A stretch of 44,187 nt of DNA from Clostridia bacterium (GTDB lineage Bacteria; Bacillota; Clostridia; Christensenellales; Aristaeellaceae), in the NCBI GenBank assembly GCA_017431365.1, contig JAFRLF010000138.1:1-44187 (forward strand), read 5' to 3'. The translations under genes and the position numbers were made by a program. Positions 26,445-35,722 of this stretch are shown here, one piece after another (positions within the stretch are counted from its first letter, which is position 1; every line of letters starts with the position of its first letter). Under the pieces are notes generated by a model. The model did no database searches. It was not told the origin of the DNA and was given only the letters and a program-made list of their open reading frames with translations.

Positions 26445-27587
26445 ATGATTGACATAAAGGACGCAAACAGGCGGATGATCGACGAATTGTCCCGTCAGTC
26501 TGAACGATATCAGGAATCTATCGCCTGTCAGCGCGAAGTGTTTTATCATCGGAGGGTAGGCGTTCAGCCTCTGCTGCTGACGTCGCAGCGGCTGGAGCCA
26601 TTCGCTGACCTTCACCCTTTTACATACAAAGAAATCCATTACGATCCTGAGAAAATGCTGTTCAACGGCCTTCTGGACGCCCTTTGCGCTCAGGCGGGCG
26701 GCCGCGAATGCGTGCCCTCGGTTCGGGCCAACATGGGCTGCGGCATCGTCCCTGCGCTGTTCGGCCTCGTACAGGAATTATTCGACGACAAGATGCCCTG
26801 GCTTCAGAAACATTTGTCACCTGAGCAGATCCGCGAGATGTCTAAGGCGGATATCACGCTGACGCCGGAGTTTCAGATGGCGTTGCGGCACATGGAGTAT
26901 ATGACCGACGCCCTGAAGGGGTCAGGCGTCAGAGTATATCCTGTCGATATCCAGGGCGCGTTCGACACGGCGCATCTCGTCATGGGCGACGAGATATTCT
27001 ACCAGATGTTTGACGATCCGGATCTTGTACATCATTTGCTGGATCTGAGTTGTGACGCCATTCAGATCGCCTTTGACGAATGCCTGAAGCGTATACCCGA
27101 TTCGCAGCATACAGTCTGTCATTACAACTACCTCGCCATACCTCGGGCGTTGGGCGGCCTGAAGCTGAGCGAGGACACGCCTACGATTCTGAGCCCGTCC
27201 GCGATCGATGAATTTGTCAAACCGTACATGCACCGTGCCCTCGAGTCGGCCGGCGGCGGATACATCCACTACTGCGGCCGCAATGACGCGCTGTTTCAGG
27301 CCGTGATGGAAGAGCCCTATGCGCATGGGCTGAACTTCGGCAATCCGGAGAAACACGATATGGAACAGATACTGCGCCAATGCGCGGCGCACAAAAAGCT
27401 CTACATCGGCCCTGTGCCCGGAAACCCGGACGAATCTCCGGACGCGTTTATCCGGCGCGTGCTCGACGCTTCCGTCAGCGATGGAAAGAGCTGCCTTTTC
27501 CTTACAACGAGCGTGAGCCGCGATCAAGTCCATGCATTTTCGAGCGCATGGGATCGCGCTTGTGAATCCGCGCTTCAGATCGTTTGA
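26445..27587 (+). CDS. Uroporphyrinogen decarboxylase-family protein (MtaA/URO-D-like)
   Basis: This 380-residue cytoplasmic protein has the URO-D/MtaA fold. Family members include heme-pathway HemE and methyltransferases that move methyl groups between corrinoid proteins and thiols. The C-terminal half carries GGGYIHYCGRNDALF, similar to the H-x-C-G zinc-binding motif of MtaA-type methyltransferases, followed by HGLNFGNPEKHD. The HemE N-terminal substrate motif (R-x-P-V-W-x-M-R-Q-A-G-R) is not seen, so heme synthesis is unlikely. No corrinoid protein or methanol-type partner lies nearby, so its substrate is unknown. The start at 26445 uses GGGAGG eight bases upstream. It appears to be a single-gene unit ended by the hairpin at 27599. 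Confidence 0.78.
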   Translation: MIDIKDANRRMIDELSRQSERYQESIACQREVFYHRRVGVQPLLLTSQRLEPFADLHPFTYKEIHYDPEKMLFNGLLDALCAQAGGRECVPSVRANMGCGIVPALFGLVQELFDDKMPWLQKHLSPEQIREMSKADITLTPEFQMALRHMEYMTDALKGSGVRVYPVDIQGAFDTAHLVMGDEIFYQMFDDPDLVHHLLDLSCDAIQIAFDECLKRIPDSQHTVCHYNYLAIPRALGGLKLSEDTPTILSPSAIDEFVKPYMHRALESAGGGYIHYCGRNDALFQAVMEEPYAHGLNFGNPEKHDMEQILRQCAAHKKLYIGPVPGNPDESPDAFIRRVLDASVSDGKSCLFLTTSVSRDQVHAFSSAWDRACESALQIV

Positions 27588-27598
27588 CGCCAAGAAAT

Positions 27599-27636
27599 AA
27601 GCGCCTGTGCCAATAAAGCGGCGCAGGCGCTTGTAT
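27599..27636. terminator. Intrinsic terminator between convergent genes
   Basis: A 13-bp stem with one G-T pair (27599-27611 with 27620-27632) and an 8-base loop lies between the stops at 27587 and 27636. The plus-strand tail is only moderately T-rich (TTGTATT). Confidence 0.7.
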
Positions 27637-28346
27637 TACCAGTCTGAATCCCAGTCGGTGTCAGAAGAGTCCCACGAATCGTAATCCGAGGAAGAGCTGG
27701 ACGAGGTATGATGATCGTCCCAGGTGTCGGAATCTCTGACATTGGAACCGCCATAGCTGCTCGAATAGCTTTTGCCCAGATAATAGTCGTCGTAGTCGTA
27801 AAGACGCCCGTAATAGTAGTACCAGTCGTCGTACGTATCGTCGTAGTAGTACCAGCTGCTGCCGTCCCGGTAATAAAGGGTATTGTCCTTTCGGTAGTAG
27901 CCGTTGTCCTTGTTGAAGGCGTACATGCTCGCGATGATTACAATGATCACAACGGCCATGACGCCTCCGCTCAGGAGGTTCATCAGTTTGGCGCGGCGTC
28001 GGGCTTTGGCTACAGCTTCATGGTCAATCGGCTGTTCGGTCCTGTCTGGGTATATGCCGCGGTTGTGACACTCCTGCAGGAGCTTTTGAAAGATCTCGTT
28101 GACCGCGTAGGCCTCGTCCGGACCGTGATATCGGACGGCGCGGTCGCCGGAGGCTTTGTTTTTGTAAACGATGAAGCGATCCCCGTCCTGATAAATGCCG
28201 AAGGCTCTCGGTTCCGTGTAATTCACGCCGACGAAGAAACGCATTTTCTCAAGAGGCATGCCCTTCTGTTGAGCGTACAGCCTGAGCTCGTCGATTGTGC
28301 GCGGATGTACGATGAGAGGAGCTTCTTCCGGAATCGTTTCCTTCAT
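27636..28346 (-). CDS. Single-pass membrane protein with Tyr/Asp- and Ser-rich tail
   Basis: I do not recognise a named family. The 236-residue protein has a soluble N-terminal domain of about 110 residues (MPLEKMRFFVGVNYTEPRAF, FGIYQDGDRFIVYKNKASGD), a basic stretch ARRRAKLMN, one transmembrane helix (GGVMAVVIIVIIASMYAF, about 132-150), and an outer tail of about 85 residues almost wholly Tyr, Asp, Ser, Trp and Gly. Positive charges before the helix suggest the N-terminus is inside and the tail outside. The start at 28346 is 22 bp after proC, so it is probably the last gene of the manA-proBAC operon. Longer in-frame starts would overlap proC. Confidence 0.7.
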   Translation of the reverse strand: MKETIPEEAPLIVHPRTIDELRLYAQQKGMPLEKMRFFVGVNYTEPRAFGIYQDGDRFIVYKNKASGDRAVRYHGPDEAYAVNEIFQKLLQECHNRGIYPDRTEQPIDHEAVAKARRRAKLMNLLSGGVMAVVIIVIIASMYAFNKDNGYYRKDNTLYYRDGSSWYYYDDTYDDWYYYYGRLYDYDDYYLGKSYSSSYGGSNVRDSDTWDDHHTSSSSSSDYDSWDSSDTDWDSDW

Positions 28347-28368
28347 GTTTTCATTGTCCACAGATATG

Positions 28369-29181
28369 TCAGCCCTTTCCCAGTTCTTTCGTCTTTTCAT
28401 AGGCCGCGATGACGGCGTCGATGCACGCGCCGCGCATGCCGCGCTCCTCCAGGACGCGCACGCCCTGAATCGTCGAGCCTGCCGGGCTGCATACATCGTC
28501 CTTGAGCGTACCGGGATGCTTGCCGCTCTCCATATACAGTATGGCGGCGCCTTTGAGCGTCTGCGCGGCGTAGGTCATAGCTTTGTCTCTCGGCAGGCCG
28601 CAGGCGACCGCGCCGTCGGACAGCGCTTCGATCATCATATAAACGAAAGCGGGCCCGCAGCCGGATACTGCGCTGCCGGCGTCGATCAGGTGTTCAGGCA
28701 CTTCGTCCACCATGCCGCAGCGAGAGAGAACTTTTTTGACGTACTCCGCCTCGTCCGTCTGGACTCGGCTGTCGTGCGCGAGCATGATGACGGCCTGACC
28801 GACTTCGGCCGCCGTGTTGGGCATAATCCGTATGACAGGGCAGTCAAGGCCCAGCATGGACCGAATCGTGTCCATGCTGACGCCGGCGGCCATGCTGATG
28901 AGGACATATCGGTCTTGCCGCGCGCTCAGCGTGGGGTATATGCCCTTGAGCATATCTCGGAGCATCTGCGGCTTGACGCCCAGCACGATGTACTTCGCCT
29001 GCGCGGCATCATCATTGGTGCCGGTCTCACAATCGAGTTCGTCGGCAAAGAACTGCGCTTTAGAGGGTATGCCGTCGCTCAGAATGATTTCATCCGCAGG
29101 GACGGTCTGCGCTATCCCGCGCAGCAGCGCGCCGCCCATATGACCGGTACCGATAAACCCAAATTCGTATTTCGCTTCCAT
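28369..29181 (-). CDS. proC: Pyrroline-5-carboxylate reductase
   Basis: ProC makes proline from pyrroline-5-carboxylate with NAD(P)H. The 270-residue length is typical. The N-terminal Rossmann motif FGFIGTGHMGGALL (about residue 8) and the C-terminal signature DDVCSPAGSTIQGVRVLEERG (about 225-245, with VSGCGPAFVY at about 165) are intact. I chose ATG 29181 over the longer frame from 29211 because it directly begins the conserved domain and avoids overlapping proA. It lies 26 bp after proA in the same operon. Confidence 0.96.
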   Translation of the reverse strand: MEAKYEFGFIGTGHMGGALLRGIAQTVPADEIILSDGIPSKAQFFADELDCETGTNDDAAQAKYIVLGVKPQMLRDMLKGIYPTLSARQDRYVLISMAAGVSMDTIRSMLGLDCPVIRIMPNTAAEVGQAVIMLAHDSRVQTDEAEYVKKVLSRCGMVDEVPEHLIDAGSAVSGCGPAFVYMMIEALSDGAVACGLPRDKAMTYAAQTLKGAAILYMESGKHPGTLKDDVCSPAGSTIQGVRVLEERGMRGACIDAVIAAYEKTKELGKG

Positions 29182-29207
29182 AATTCGCGCTTCCCTTCTG
29201 AAAACTC

Positions 29208-30464
29208 TCAACGCACCTGCCCGTTTCCGTGTACGACATATTTGTAAGTCGTCAGCTCTCTGAGGCCCATGGGCCCTCTGGCGTGCAGCTTTTGAGTGGA
29301 AATGCCGATTTCGCAGCCCAGGCCAAACTCGCCGCCATCGGTGAAGCGCGTCGATGCGTTGACGTATACGGCTGCGCTGTCTACGGCTTTTACGAACCGG
29401 TCGCAGGCCTTTACGTCTTCGGAAATAATGGCGTCGCTGTGTCCTGTTGAGTGCGCGGCGATGTGAGATATGGCTTCGTCCAGACCGCCGACCGTCTTCA
29501 CGGCCAGTATGTAGTCGAGAAACTCTGTGTCGAAGTCGGCCGGTCCGGCCGCCGTGCCGCTGATCAGCGACGCCGCCTCCCGGTCGAGGCGGAGTTCCAC
29601 GGGCACGAGCCCGGCAGCGGCGCGCTGACGCACGAGACGATCCTGAAGCCGCGGCAGGAACTCGGCGGCGATTTCACGGTCCACGAGGCAAACCTCCGCC
29701 GCGTTGCATACCGAGGGCCGGCTCGTCTTGGCGTTGTCGATGATATTGAGCGCCATATCGACATTAGCCCGCGCGTGGACGTAAATGTGGCAGATGCCCG
29801 TGCCTGTCTCTATGCAGGGGACCTGAGCGTTCTCCGTGCACGCCTTGATGAGACCGGCGCCCCCTCTGGGGATGAGCAGGTCGACGAGTCCTGTCGCGGT
29901 CATGAGGTCGCGGGCGCTCTGACGGGTCGTGTCCTGAACGAGGCCAACCAGCGCGCCGGAAAGACCCGCGGCTTCAAGGCCTGCCTTCAACGCGTCCGTG
30001 ATGGCGTTCGCCGAGCGGAAGGCCTCCTTCCCGCAGCGCAGAACGCAGGCGTTGCCGCTCTTTATGGCCAGCGCGGCCGCGTCGGAAGTGACGTTCGGGC
30101 GGCTTTCGTATATGATGGCGACGACGCCGATCGGGGAACTGATCTTCTCGATCTGAAGGCCGTCCGGTCTCGTATGCGAGTCAAGGCATACGCCGCATGG
30201 GTCGGGCAGGGCGATTACGTCGCGGATGCCGTCGGCCATGCTCCTGATGCGCTTTTCAGTGAGGGCTAGACGGTCGAGCATGACGTCGGATATGCTGCCG
30301 CGGGCGGCCTCAAGGTCAGCCTGATTGGCGGACAGGATTTCGCCGCTGCGGCTAATCAGGGCGTCGGCCATACACGCAAGCGCCTTGTCCTTGACAGGAC
30401 TTTCCGCGTCCTTCAGCGAGGGCCATGCCGCTCTGGCGGCTTTGATGATTTCAATGGTGGTCAT
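29208..30464 (-). CDS. proA: Gamma-glutamyl phosphate reductase
   Basis: ProA reduces glutamyl-5-phosphate to the semialdehyde, the second step to proline. The 418-residue protein shows the family pieces: [20 protein letters not shown] (about 105-125), LRCGKEAF, and the catalytic Cys in [15 protein letters not shown] (about residue 255). The C-terminal signature includes [18 protein letters not shown]. The ATG at 30464 overlaps the proB stop by four bases, so translation is coupled and the unstable glutamyl phosphate can pass between the partners. Confidence 0.96.
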   Translation of the reverse strand: MTTIEIIKAARAAWPSLKDAESPVKDKALACMADALISRSGEILSANQADLEAARGSISDVMLDRLALTEKRIRSMADGIRDVIALPDPCGVCLDSHTRPDGLQIEKISSPIGVVAIIYESRPNVTSDAAALAIKSGNACVLRCGKEAFRSANAITDALKAGLEAAGLSGALVGLVQDTTRQSARDLMTATGLVDLLIPRGGAGLIKACTENAQVPCIETGTGICHIYVHARANVDMALNIIDNAKTSRPSVCNAAEVCLVDREIAAEFLPRLQDRLVRQRAAAGLVPVELRLDREAASLISGTAAGPADFDTEFLDYILAVKTVGGLDEAISHIAAHSTGHSDAIISEDVKACDRFVKAVDSAAVYVNASTRFTDGGEFGLGCEIGISTQKLHARGPMGLRELTTYKYVVHGNGQVR

Positions 30465-31237
30465 GGAGACTGCCTTCTTCCCAAAAATCTCGTGCCGACG
30501 GGGATCCCGTCCACGATGTCGTACAGTATGACGGGATCCGCGCCATTGGCTATGATCATGTCGCATCCGGCCGCTGTGACGATTTCGGCGGCTTTCAGCT
30601 TTGTGGACATGCCGCCCGTACCGAGCATGGAGCCGCTTCCGCCGCCGAGGTTCATGATCTCTGCCGTCAGCGTCTCTACGATCGGGATCAGGACAGCCGA
30701 GTCGTCTTTGTGCGGGTCGGCGCTGTACAGGCCGTCTATATCGCTCAGCAAAACGAGCAGATCCGCGCCGATTTCTCTCGCGACTACGGCAGAAAGTGTA
30801 TCGTTGTCCCCGATGCCCAGCTCCTCTGTTGCGACCGTGTCGTTTTCATTGATGACGGGCAGGACGTTGAAGTCCAACAGCCGGGACAGCGTATTGCGAA
30901 AGTGCTGACGGCGGCCGTCGTCTTCTATGTCGCTGCCGGTCAGAAGGATTTGCGCCACGGTATGGTTGTACTCGGAGAAGAGCTTGTCATACGTATACAT
31001 GAGCTCACACTGACCGACGGCAGCCGTGGCCTGTTTGGTCGGATCGTCGGTAGGGCGCTGTTTCAGCGACAGCTTCCCGAGCCCCATCGCGATCGCTCCG
31101 GAAGAGACGAGGATCATCTCATGCCCGGCGTTTTTCAGGTCGCTCATTACCTTGCAGAGTTTTTCGACACGCCTGATGTTCATCTGACCCGACGCGTGCG
31201 TCAGCGTGGAAGAACCGACTTTTATGACGATGCGCAT
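30461..31237 (-). CDS. proB: Glutamate 5-kinase without PUA domain
   Basis: ProB phosphorylates glutamate and is usually the proline-inhibited step. Motifs include [11 protein letters not shown] at the N-terminus, [23 protein letters not shown] and the Lys of [12 protein letters not shown] (about residue 215). At 258 residues it has only the kinase domain and lacks the C-terminal PUA domain of the 367-residue E. coli enzyme; such short forms are common in Bacillota. Its start lies 12 bp after the manA stop. Confidence 0.95.
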   Translation of the reverse strand: MRIVIKVGSSTLTHASGQMNIRRVEKLCKVMSDLKNAGHEMILVSSGAIAMGLGKLSLKQRPTDDPTKQATAAVGQCELMYTYDKLFSEYNHTVAQILLTGSDIEDDGRRQHFRNTLSRLLDFNVLPVINENDTVATEELGIGDNDTLSAVVAREIGADLLVLLSDIDGLYSADPHKDDSAVLIPIVETLTAEIMNLGGGSGSMLGTGGMSTKLKAAEIVTAAGCDMIIANGADPVILYDIVDGIPVGTRFLGRRQSP

Positions 31238-31249
31238 ACAGTGCCTCCG

Positions 31250-32269
31250 TCAAATATCCTGAGTCAGGCCGGCGACAAGCTCAGCCCGGTAGCCCAGCGC
31301 TTCTTTCAGAGCGGGCTGATCGGGTGTCGTCGCGCACATGACGGTGCCCGTGCCGGAAAGGGCGACGCCGTTCATCGCCGCGGGCACCAGGCAGCTCTCG
31401 CCGGGCATGAGCGTCAGGCTGCCCTCGTCCCATGTCACGTCCGCCTGACACATAGCGGTCAGCAGGAGCATTCTGCCGGTCTTCAGGGGCATTTTTCCGC
31501 TGACGTTCAGGCGCGACAGTTCAAAGTTCCTGTCCGCGATATAGTATGTCTGGCTGCCGCCCTCGACAATATTCGTCACGCCGAAAATGCGGTTCAGCTT
31601 GAGCTCCGGGCGGCTGACGTCCAGAGCCTGTCTGGTGTGCAGGGCGCGGGGCTGACCGTCCTTGCCGAGGCGGCCCCAGTCCCAGAAGCGATAAGTGACG
31701 TCGGAGGACTGCTGGATCTCATATATCACGAGCCCGCTGCCCAGAGCGTGGACGCACCCGTGGGGGATATAAAGCACGTCGCCGGGCTTTACGTTGACCC
31801 AGCGCAGACTCTGCTCGAGCGTTCCGCTTTCGACGCTGGCCCGCAGCTCTTCGCTCGTCTCACAGTTGACGCCATATATCAGCCTGGCTCCCGGGTTGGC
31901 GGCGATCACAAGCCAAGCCTCAGTCTTGCCAAGCTTTCCGCCTTCGTTGGCGGCGGCGTACGTATCGTCGGGGTGGACCTGCACGGAGAGCATTTCATGA
32001 GCGTCAAGCAGCTTTAAAAGCAGGGGGAAGTTTTCGCCGCAGCCGGTCAGATCATCGCTCCAGAGGCTGATTGCCTCAGCCAATGTCTTTCCGGTGAGTT
32101 CACCGTTGACGATGACGCTCTCCCGGCCGGGCAGCGCGGAAATCTCAAGGCTTTCACCTGTGCGTTCATCGGGGATGTCTTTGCCGAACATGTCTCTGAG
32201 GGCATGTCCGCCCCACGGCGTCTGTTCACCGTGACGGTAATAGGGCTGCATCTTCAGCGGATACAACAT
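31250..32269 (-). CDS. manA: Mannose-6-phosphate isomerase, class I
   Basis: This zinc enzyme interconverts mannose 6-phosphate and fructose 6-phosphate. The 339-residue protein has the zinc ligands in LSVQVHPDD (about residue 98), Glu in KTEAW (about 117) and His in YIPHGCVHALG (about 172), plus the cupin C-terminal half. The start at 32269 has AGGGAGGA upstream; the longer frame to 32344 would cross the promoter. It leads the operon into proB-proA-proC. The link of manA to proline genes has no obvious metabolic reason, though a manA could also process mannose from the beta-mannosidase-like locus. Confidence 0.93.
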   Translation of the reverse strand: MLYPLKMQPYYRHGEQTPWGGHALRDMFGKDIPDERTGESLEISALPGRESVIVNGELTGKTLAEAISLWSDDLTGCGENFPLLLKLLDAHEMLSVQVHPDDTYAAANEGGKLGKTEAWLVIAANPGARLIYGVNCETSEELRASVESGTLEQSLRWVNVKPGDVLYIPHGCVHALGSGLVIYEIQQSSDVTYRFWDWGRLGKDGQPRALHTRQALDVSRPELKLNRIFGVTNIVEGGSQTYYIADRNFELSRLNVSGKMPLKTGRMLLLTAMCQADVTWDEGSLTLMPGESCLVPAAMNGVALSGTGTVMCATTPDQPALKEALGYRAELVAGLTQDI

Positions 32270-32316
32270 GCTAATGTCCTCCCTTGTCAGAATACTCAAC
32301 ATATAGTACAATACAC

Positions 32317-32344
32317 ATTGTATGCATTCCCGGCGTTTTGTCAA
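32317..32344 (-). promoter_or_regulatory. Promoter of the manA-proBAC operon
   Basis: On the minus strand TTGACA (32339-32344) and TACAAT (32317-32322) are 16 bp apart, about 50 bp before manA. Confidence 0.65.
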
Positions 32345-32369
32345 TGTTTTTCCGAAAGGCGGCGTGTAA

Positions 32370-34859
32370 ATGCCGGTAAAGAGACCCAGGAATGACGGCT
32401 GTCAGACAGAGACGTCGGATCCCGCGCCGATCCGACTGAGCGTTCGTGCGCTGGCCGAGTTCGCCTGCGAGGGCGGAGATCTGGATACGGGCGGCAGCTT
32501 GTCAAGAATGCTTGAGGGTTCTATAGCGCACCGACGGATTCAGGCCTCGTACGGTGAGGGATGGCGTAGCGAATACCCCTTAAGACGCGTTTTGACCGCG
32601 CCGGAGATCAGTATCGAGCTCTACGGGCGGTGCGACGGACTGTATCTTCACGGTGACGAGGCCGTTGTTGAAGAGATCAAGTCAACGCTGGGCGACGTCA
32701 GCCTCATGACGGGAGAAGAATACCCGGCGCATTGGGCGCAGGCGCAGATTTACGCCGCCATGCTGGCGGAGGATGAGGGCCTTTCCGCTGTCACGGTGCG
32801 GTTGAGATACGTCTGCCTGACGGGGGGAGAGGAGATTTTTACGCGCCGTCGCACCTGTCAGGAACTGCGGCGGCTGCTCGAGGGGTATATCGCCCCCATG
32901 AGAAACTGGCTCGTCAGGCTCTTTCAGCGCCAGAATGCTGTGCGTGAGAGCGTGAAGGAGATGGGCTTCCCCTTCGAAAGCTTCAGACCGGGGCAGAGAA
33001 GGCTGTCGGCAAACGTCTATGTCGCGATGCGCGACGGAAGGAATTTGCTCTGTCAGGCGCCGACGGGCACAGGTAAGACGGCGGCCGTGCTCTTTGCCGC
33101 GCTGAAGGCGCTGGGGGAGGGGCTGATTGAGCGAGTCTTTTATCTGACCGCGAGGTCGACGGGCCGTCAGGCCGTCCTTGACGCGCTTGAACTGATGCGG
33201 CGGCATGGCCTGGATGTCCGCGCAGTGACCGTCACGGCCAAAGATGAGATCTGTCCGTTTGAGAAACGGGATTGCAGGCCGGAGGTGTGCGCCCTGGCGA
33301 AGGGGTACTACGATCGCCGGCGTTCGGCGATCGAGGAAGCGCTGAGCGCTCAGATCATGGATATGCAAGCCATTACGGATTTGGCTTCGAAATATTCGAT
33401 CTGTCCGTTTGAGCTGAGCCTTGACGTCAGCGAGAACTGCGACGTCGTCATATGCGATTATAATTACGCCTTTGATCCCCGGGTGCGTCTCCAGCGCTTT
33501 TTTATGCGGAAGTCGATGTCCGGCCTTTTGGTAGATGAGGCGCATAATTTGTGTCAGCGGACGAGGGATATGCTGAGCGCGTCTCTTTACAGCAAGCCGA
33601 TCGCCGAACTGCGCCGGTGCATAGGCCGTGAATGGGGCAGGAAGGCGGCGCTTTATCGTGCGTCGACGCGCGTCATCCGTTCGATGGAGGACTGCTGCCA
33701 GTCAGAACGCGAGCAAACGAGTTCGCCAAATGCGCCTGACAGCCTGCTCGAAGCCGTCCGAGATTTTGTAATCGAAGCCAAATCGGCGTTCGATCAGCCG
33801 CTTGCGTGTCACGCTCAGCTGTCGGACAGGATGTTTGAATGCATTGATTTTCTCAACGCCGGAGAAAGATATGACGAGCGCATGTGTACGCTTTTTGAAC
33901 GGCAGGGTCAGAGCAACTATGGCGTGACGTTGTATTGCGCGGATCCGTCTGCGCACATCGCGGCTACGCTTCAGAAGGTGCGCGGAGCGGCGCTTTTTTC
34001 CGCGACGGTGACGCCGATGCCCTTTTACCGCGATATCCTCGGCCTTGACGGGGAGAAGGACGCGCTGCTGGACATTCCATCGCCTTTCGATCCGGCGAAT
34101 CAGCTGACCCTGCGATATCCCCTGCCCATGCGCTAGAGGGATCGCGCGGCGTCCCTGGAAAAGCTTACAAATGCCCTTCGGGCGTTCATCGGCGCGAAGA
34201 CGGGCAATTACCTGATCTGTTTTCCGTCATACAGCTTCATGAAACAGGTGTACGAAGCGGAACAATGGCCCTTCAGAGTGCTCATACAGACCCCGGACAT
34301 GGATTCGGTTTCGCGAACGGCCTTTCTGGAAGAACTCATGCCAGAACCAAAAGAGACCACAGCCGCTTTTGTCGTCATGGGCGGCGTGTTTGCCGAGGGG
34401 ATCGATCTGAAGGGGAGCCGCCTCATCGGAGCTGCCGTCGTCGGCACGGGCGTGCCTCAGATCAGCCCGCGGGGGGACGCGCTCACGCGCATATATGAAA
34501 CGATGTACGGCAGCGGATACGACTATGCCTATCTATATCCCGGCCTCTGTCGGGTTTATCAGGCGGCGGGCCGAGTCATACGCCGTGAATCGGACCGAGG
34601 CGCGGTCCTATTGATCGACGCGCGCTGGTGCGAACCGCGCCATGAGGCGCTGTTGCCCAAACACTGGCGCGTGAAGACCGTGCGCGATCCCGATGCGCTG
34701 CAGATTAGTCTTCGCGCTTTCTGGATGGAGGAAGACGCGTCTTCAGATGATATTGTTCTCCCGCATCATCAGGCGGTGCAGGTAAAAGCGCCTGACTTCA
34801 AACCGGGGCCAGAAGATCAGGCCCAGGCCGAGCATCCATACGCCGCCCAGGACGATTGA
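32370..34859 (+). pseudogene. Nuclease-helicase (Cas4-like + XPD/DinG-like) with an in-frame TAG
   Basis: The frame spans 830 codons. Residues about 1-190 look like a PD-(D/E)XK nuclease of the Cas4/RecB type: IAHRRIQ, LYGRCDGLYL, VVEEIKS and AQAQIYAAML. A superfamily 2 helicase follows: Walker A in CQAPTGTGKTAA (about 230), four Cys suited to an iron-sulfur cluster (ICPFEK, RDC, EVC, SICPFEL), the DEAH box in LLVDEAHNL (about 390), and motif VI in YQAAGRVIRRE after the break. Codon 589 is TAG (34134-34136), where the context suggests a Tyr (one base change from TAC or TAT) in the Y-R-D-R stretch. The downstream frame stays open to 34859. Without suppression the second helicase lobe is lost. 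A role in DNA repair is inferred from the architecture. Confidence 0.85.
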
Positions 34860-35624
34860 CAGGCCCACCATCCACGGTTGCATCTGCAAAAGCGCGCCAA
34901 GAACCTGCGCGTAGATCACGCGGAAGCTGCTGTATCGCAGAACGAGCTCGCCCGGATATCCCAGAAGCGCGACGCCCAGAACGCACGCGCATACCATGAC
35001 GATCAGAAGCAGGAACCATGGCAGAAACCTCAGGACGAGCGCGATTGGCGTGAAGGCATGACGTACTGCGTTTTTCAGGCAGCCGGTCACCGACTTGGCC
35101 TGGACCGGACCGTATTCGTCTGACATGTACAGGACAAGCTGTCGGGAGAATACGCTGTACGCCCCGCAGACCCAGAGCGATCCCAGAACGAACGCGACAA
35201 CCGCGCCGCAGGAGACGAGGATGCGCAGGGGGCTGGCGAGCGCCCAGCCGAACAGCTTGGCCCAATGAACGTCGATGATGCTCAATATGAGAAGCAGAGC
35301 CCACACCGCGACACCGGTCAGCAGCGACAACAAAAACGTGACGCAGAAACGCCCCAGAGAGAAACGTGAGAACGATCCCTCGTCGTTTTCACGGGCGATG
35401 TTTGTAAGGGGCGGCAATATCATAAGGCCGACGAGCGCCAATATAGAGCCCGCTATGGGCAGCGCATACGGCGTGATGATTTTATACTGAAAGAGCGCGG
35501 CGGTCGCGGCGATGACGAGTGTGCTTAGGCACATGCGCAATGCGATCAACGCCCGGATGCGACCGCCGCTCCGGGCGAACAGTTTTTGCGTCAGCTTCTT
35601 TGCCTGCCTGGATCGAGCCGCCAT
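34743..35624 (-). CDS. Integral membrane protein of unknown function
   Basis: No family is recognised. The 293-residue protein has about six hydrophobic helices (for example LSTLVIAATAALFQYKI near 35, FCVTFLLSLLTGVAVWALLL near 95, FLPWFLLLIVMVCACVLGVA near 210) and short polar links, with a basic N-terminus. General shape resembles DUF975-like membrane proteins of Bacillota, but I cannot confirm it. The start at 35624 has GGGAGG seven bases upstream. Its last 117 bases overlap tail to tail with the helicase gene. It appears to be a single-gene unit. Confidence 0.75.
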   Translation of the reverse strand: MAARSRQAKKLTQKLFARSGGRIRALIALRMCLSTLVIAATAALFQYKIITPYALPIAGSILALVGLMILPPLTNIARENDEGSFSRFSLGRFCVTFLLSLLTGVAVWALLLILSIIDVHWAKLFGWALASPLRILVSCGAVVAFVLGSLWVCGAYSVFSRQLVLYMSDEYGPVQAKSVTGCLKNAVRHAFTPIALVLRFLPWFLLLIVMVCACVLGVALLGYPGELVLRYSSFRVIYAQVLGALLQMQPWMVGLSIVLGGVWMLGLGLIFWPRFEVRRFYLHRLMMRENNII

Positions 35625-35677
35625 GTCAAAACCTCCCTGTTTGTGCTGAAACACTTGTCGTAAGGCGAAAAGGAGAA

Positions 35678-35720
35678 AAAACCGCGGGCACCACGCCTTT
35701 TGTCAGGTGCCCGCGGTTTT
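35678..35720 (-). terminator. Intrinsic terminator after pheT
   Basis: A perfect 15-bp stem (35678-35692 with 35706-35720, 13-base loop) begins just after the pheT stop and is followed on the minus strand by a run of T. Confidence 0.88.
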
Positions 35721-35722
35721 TA

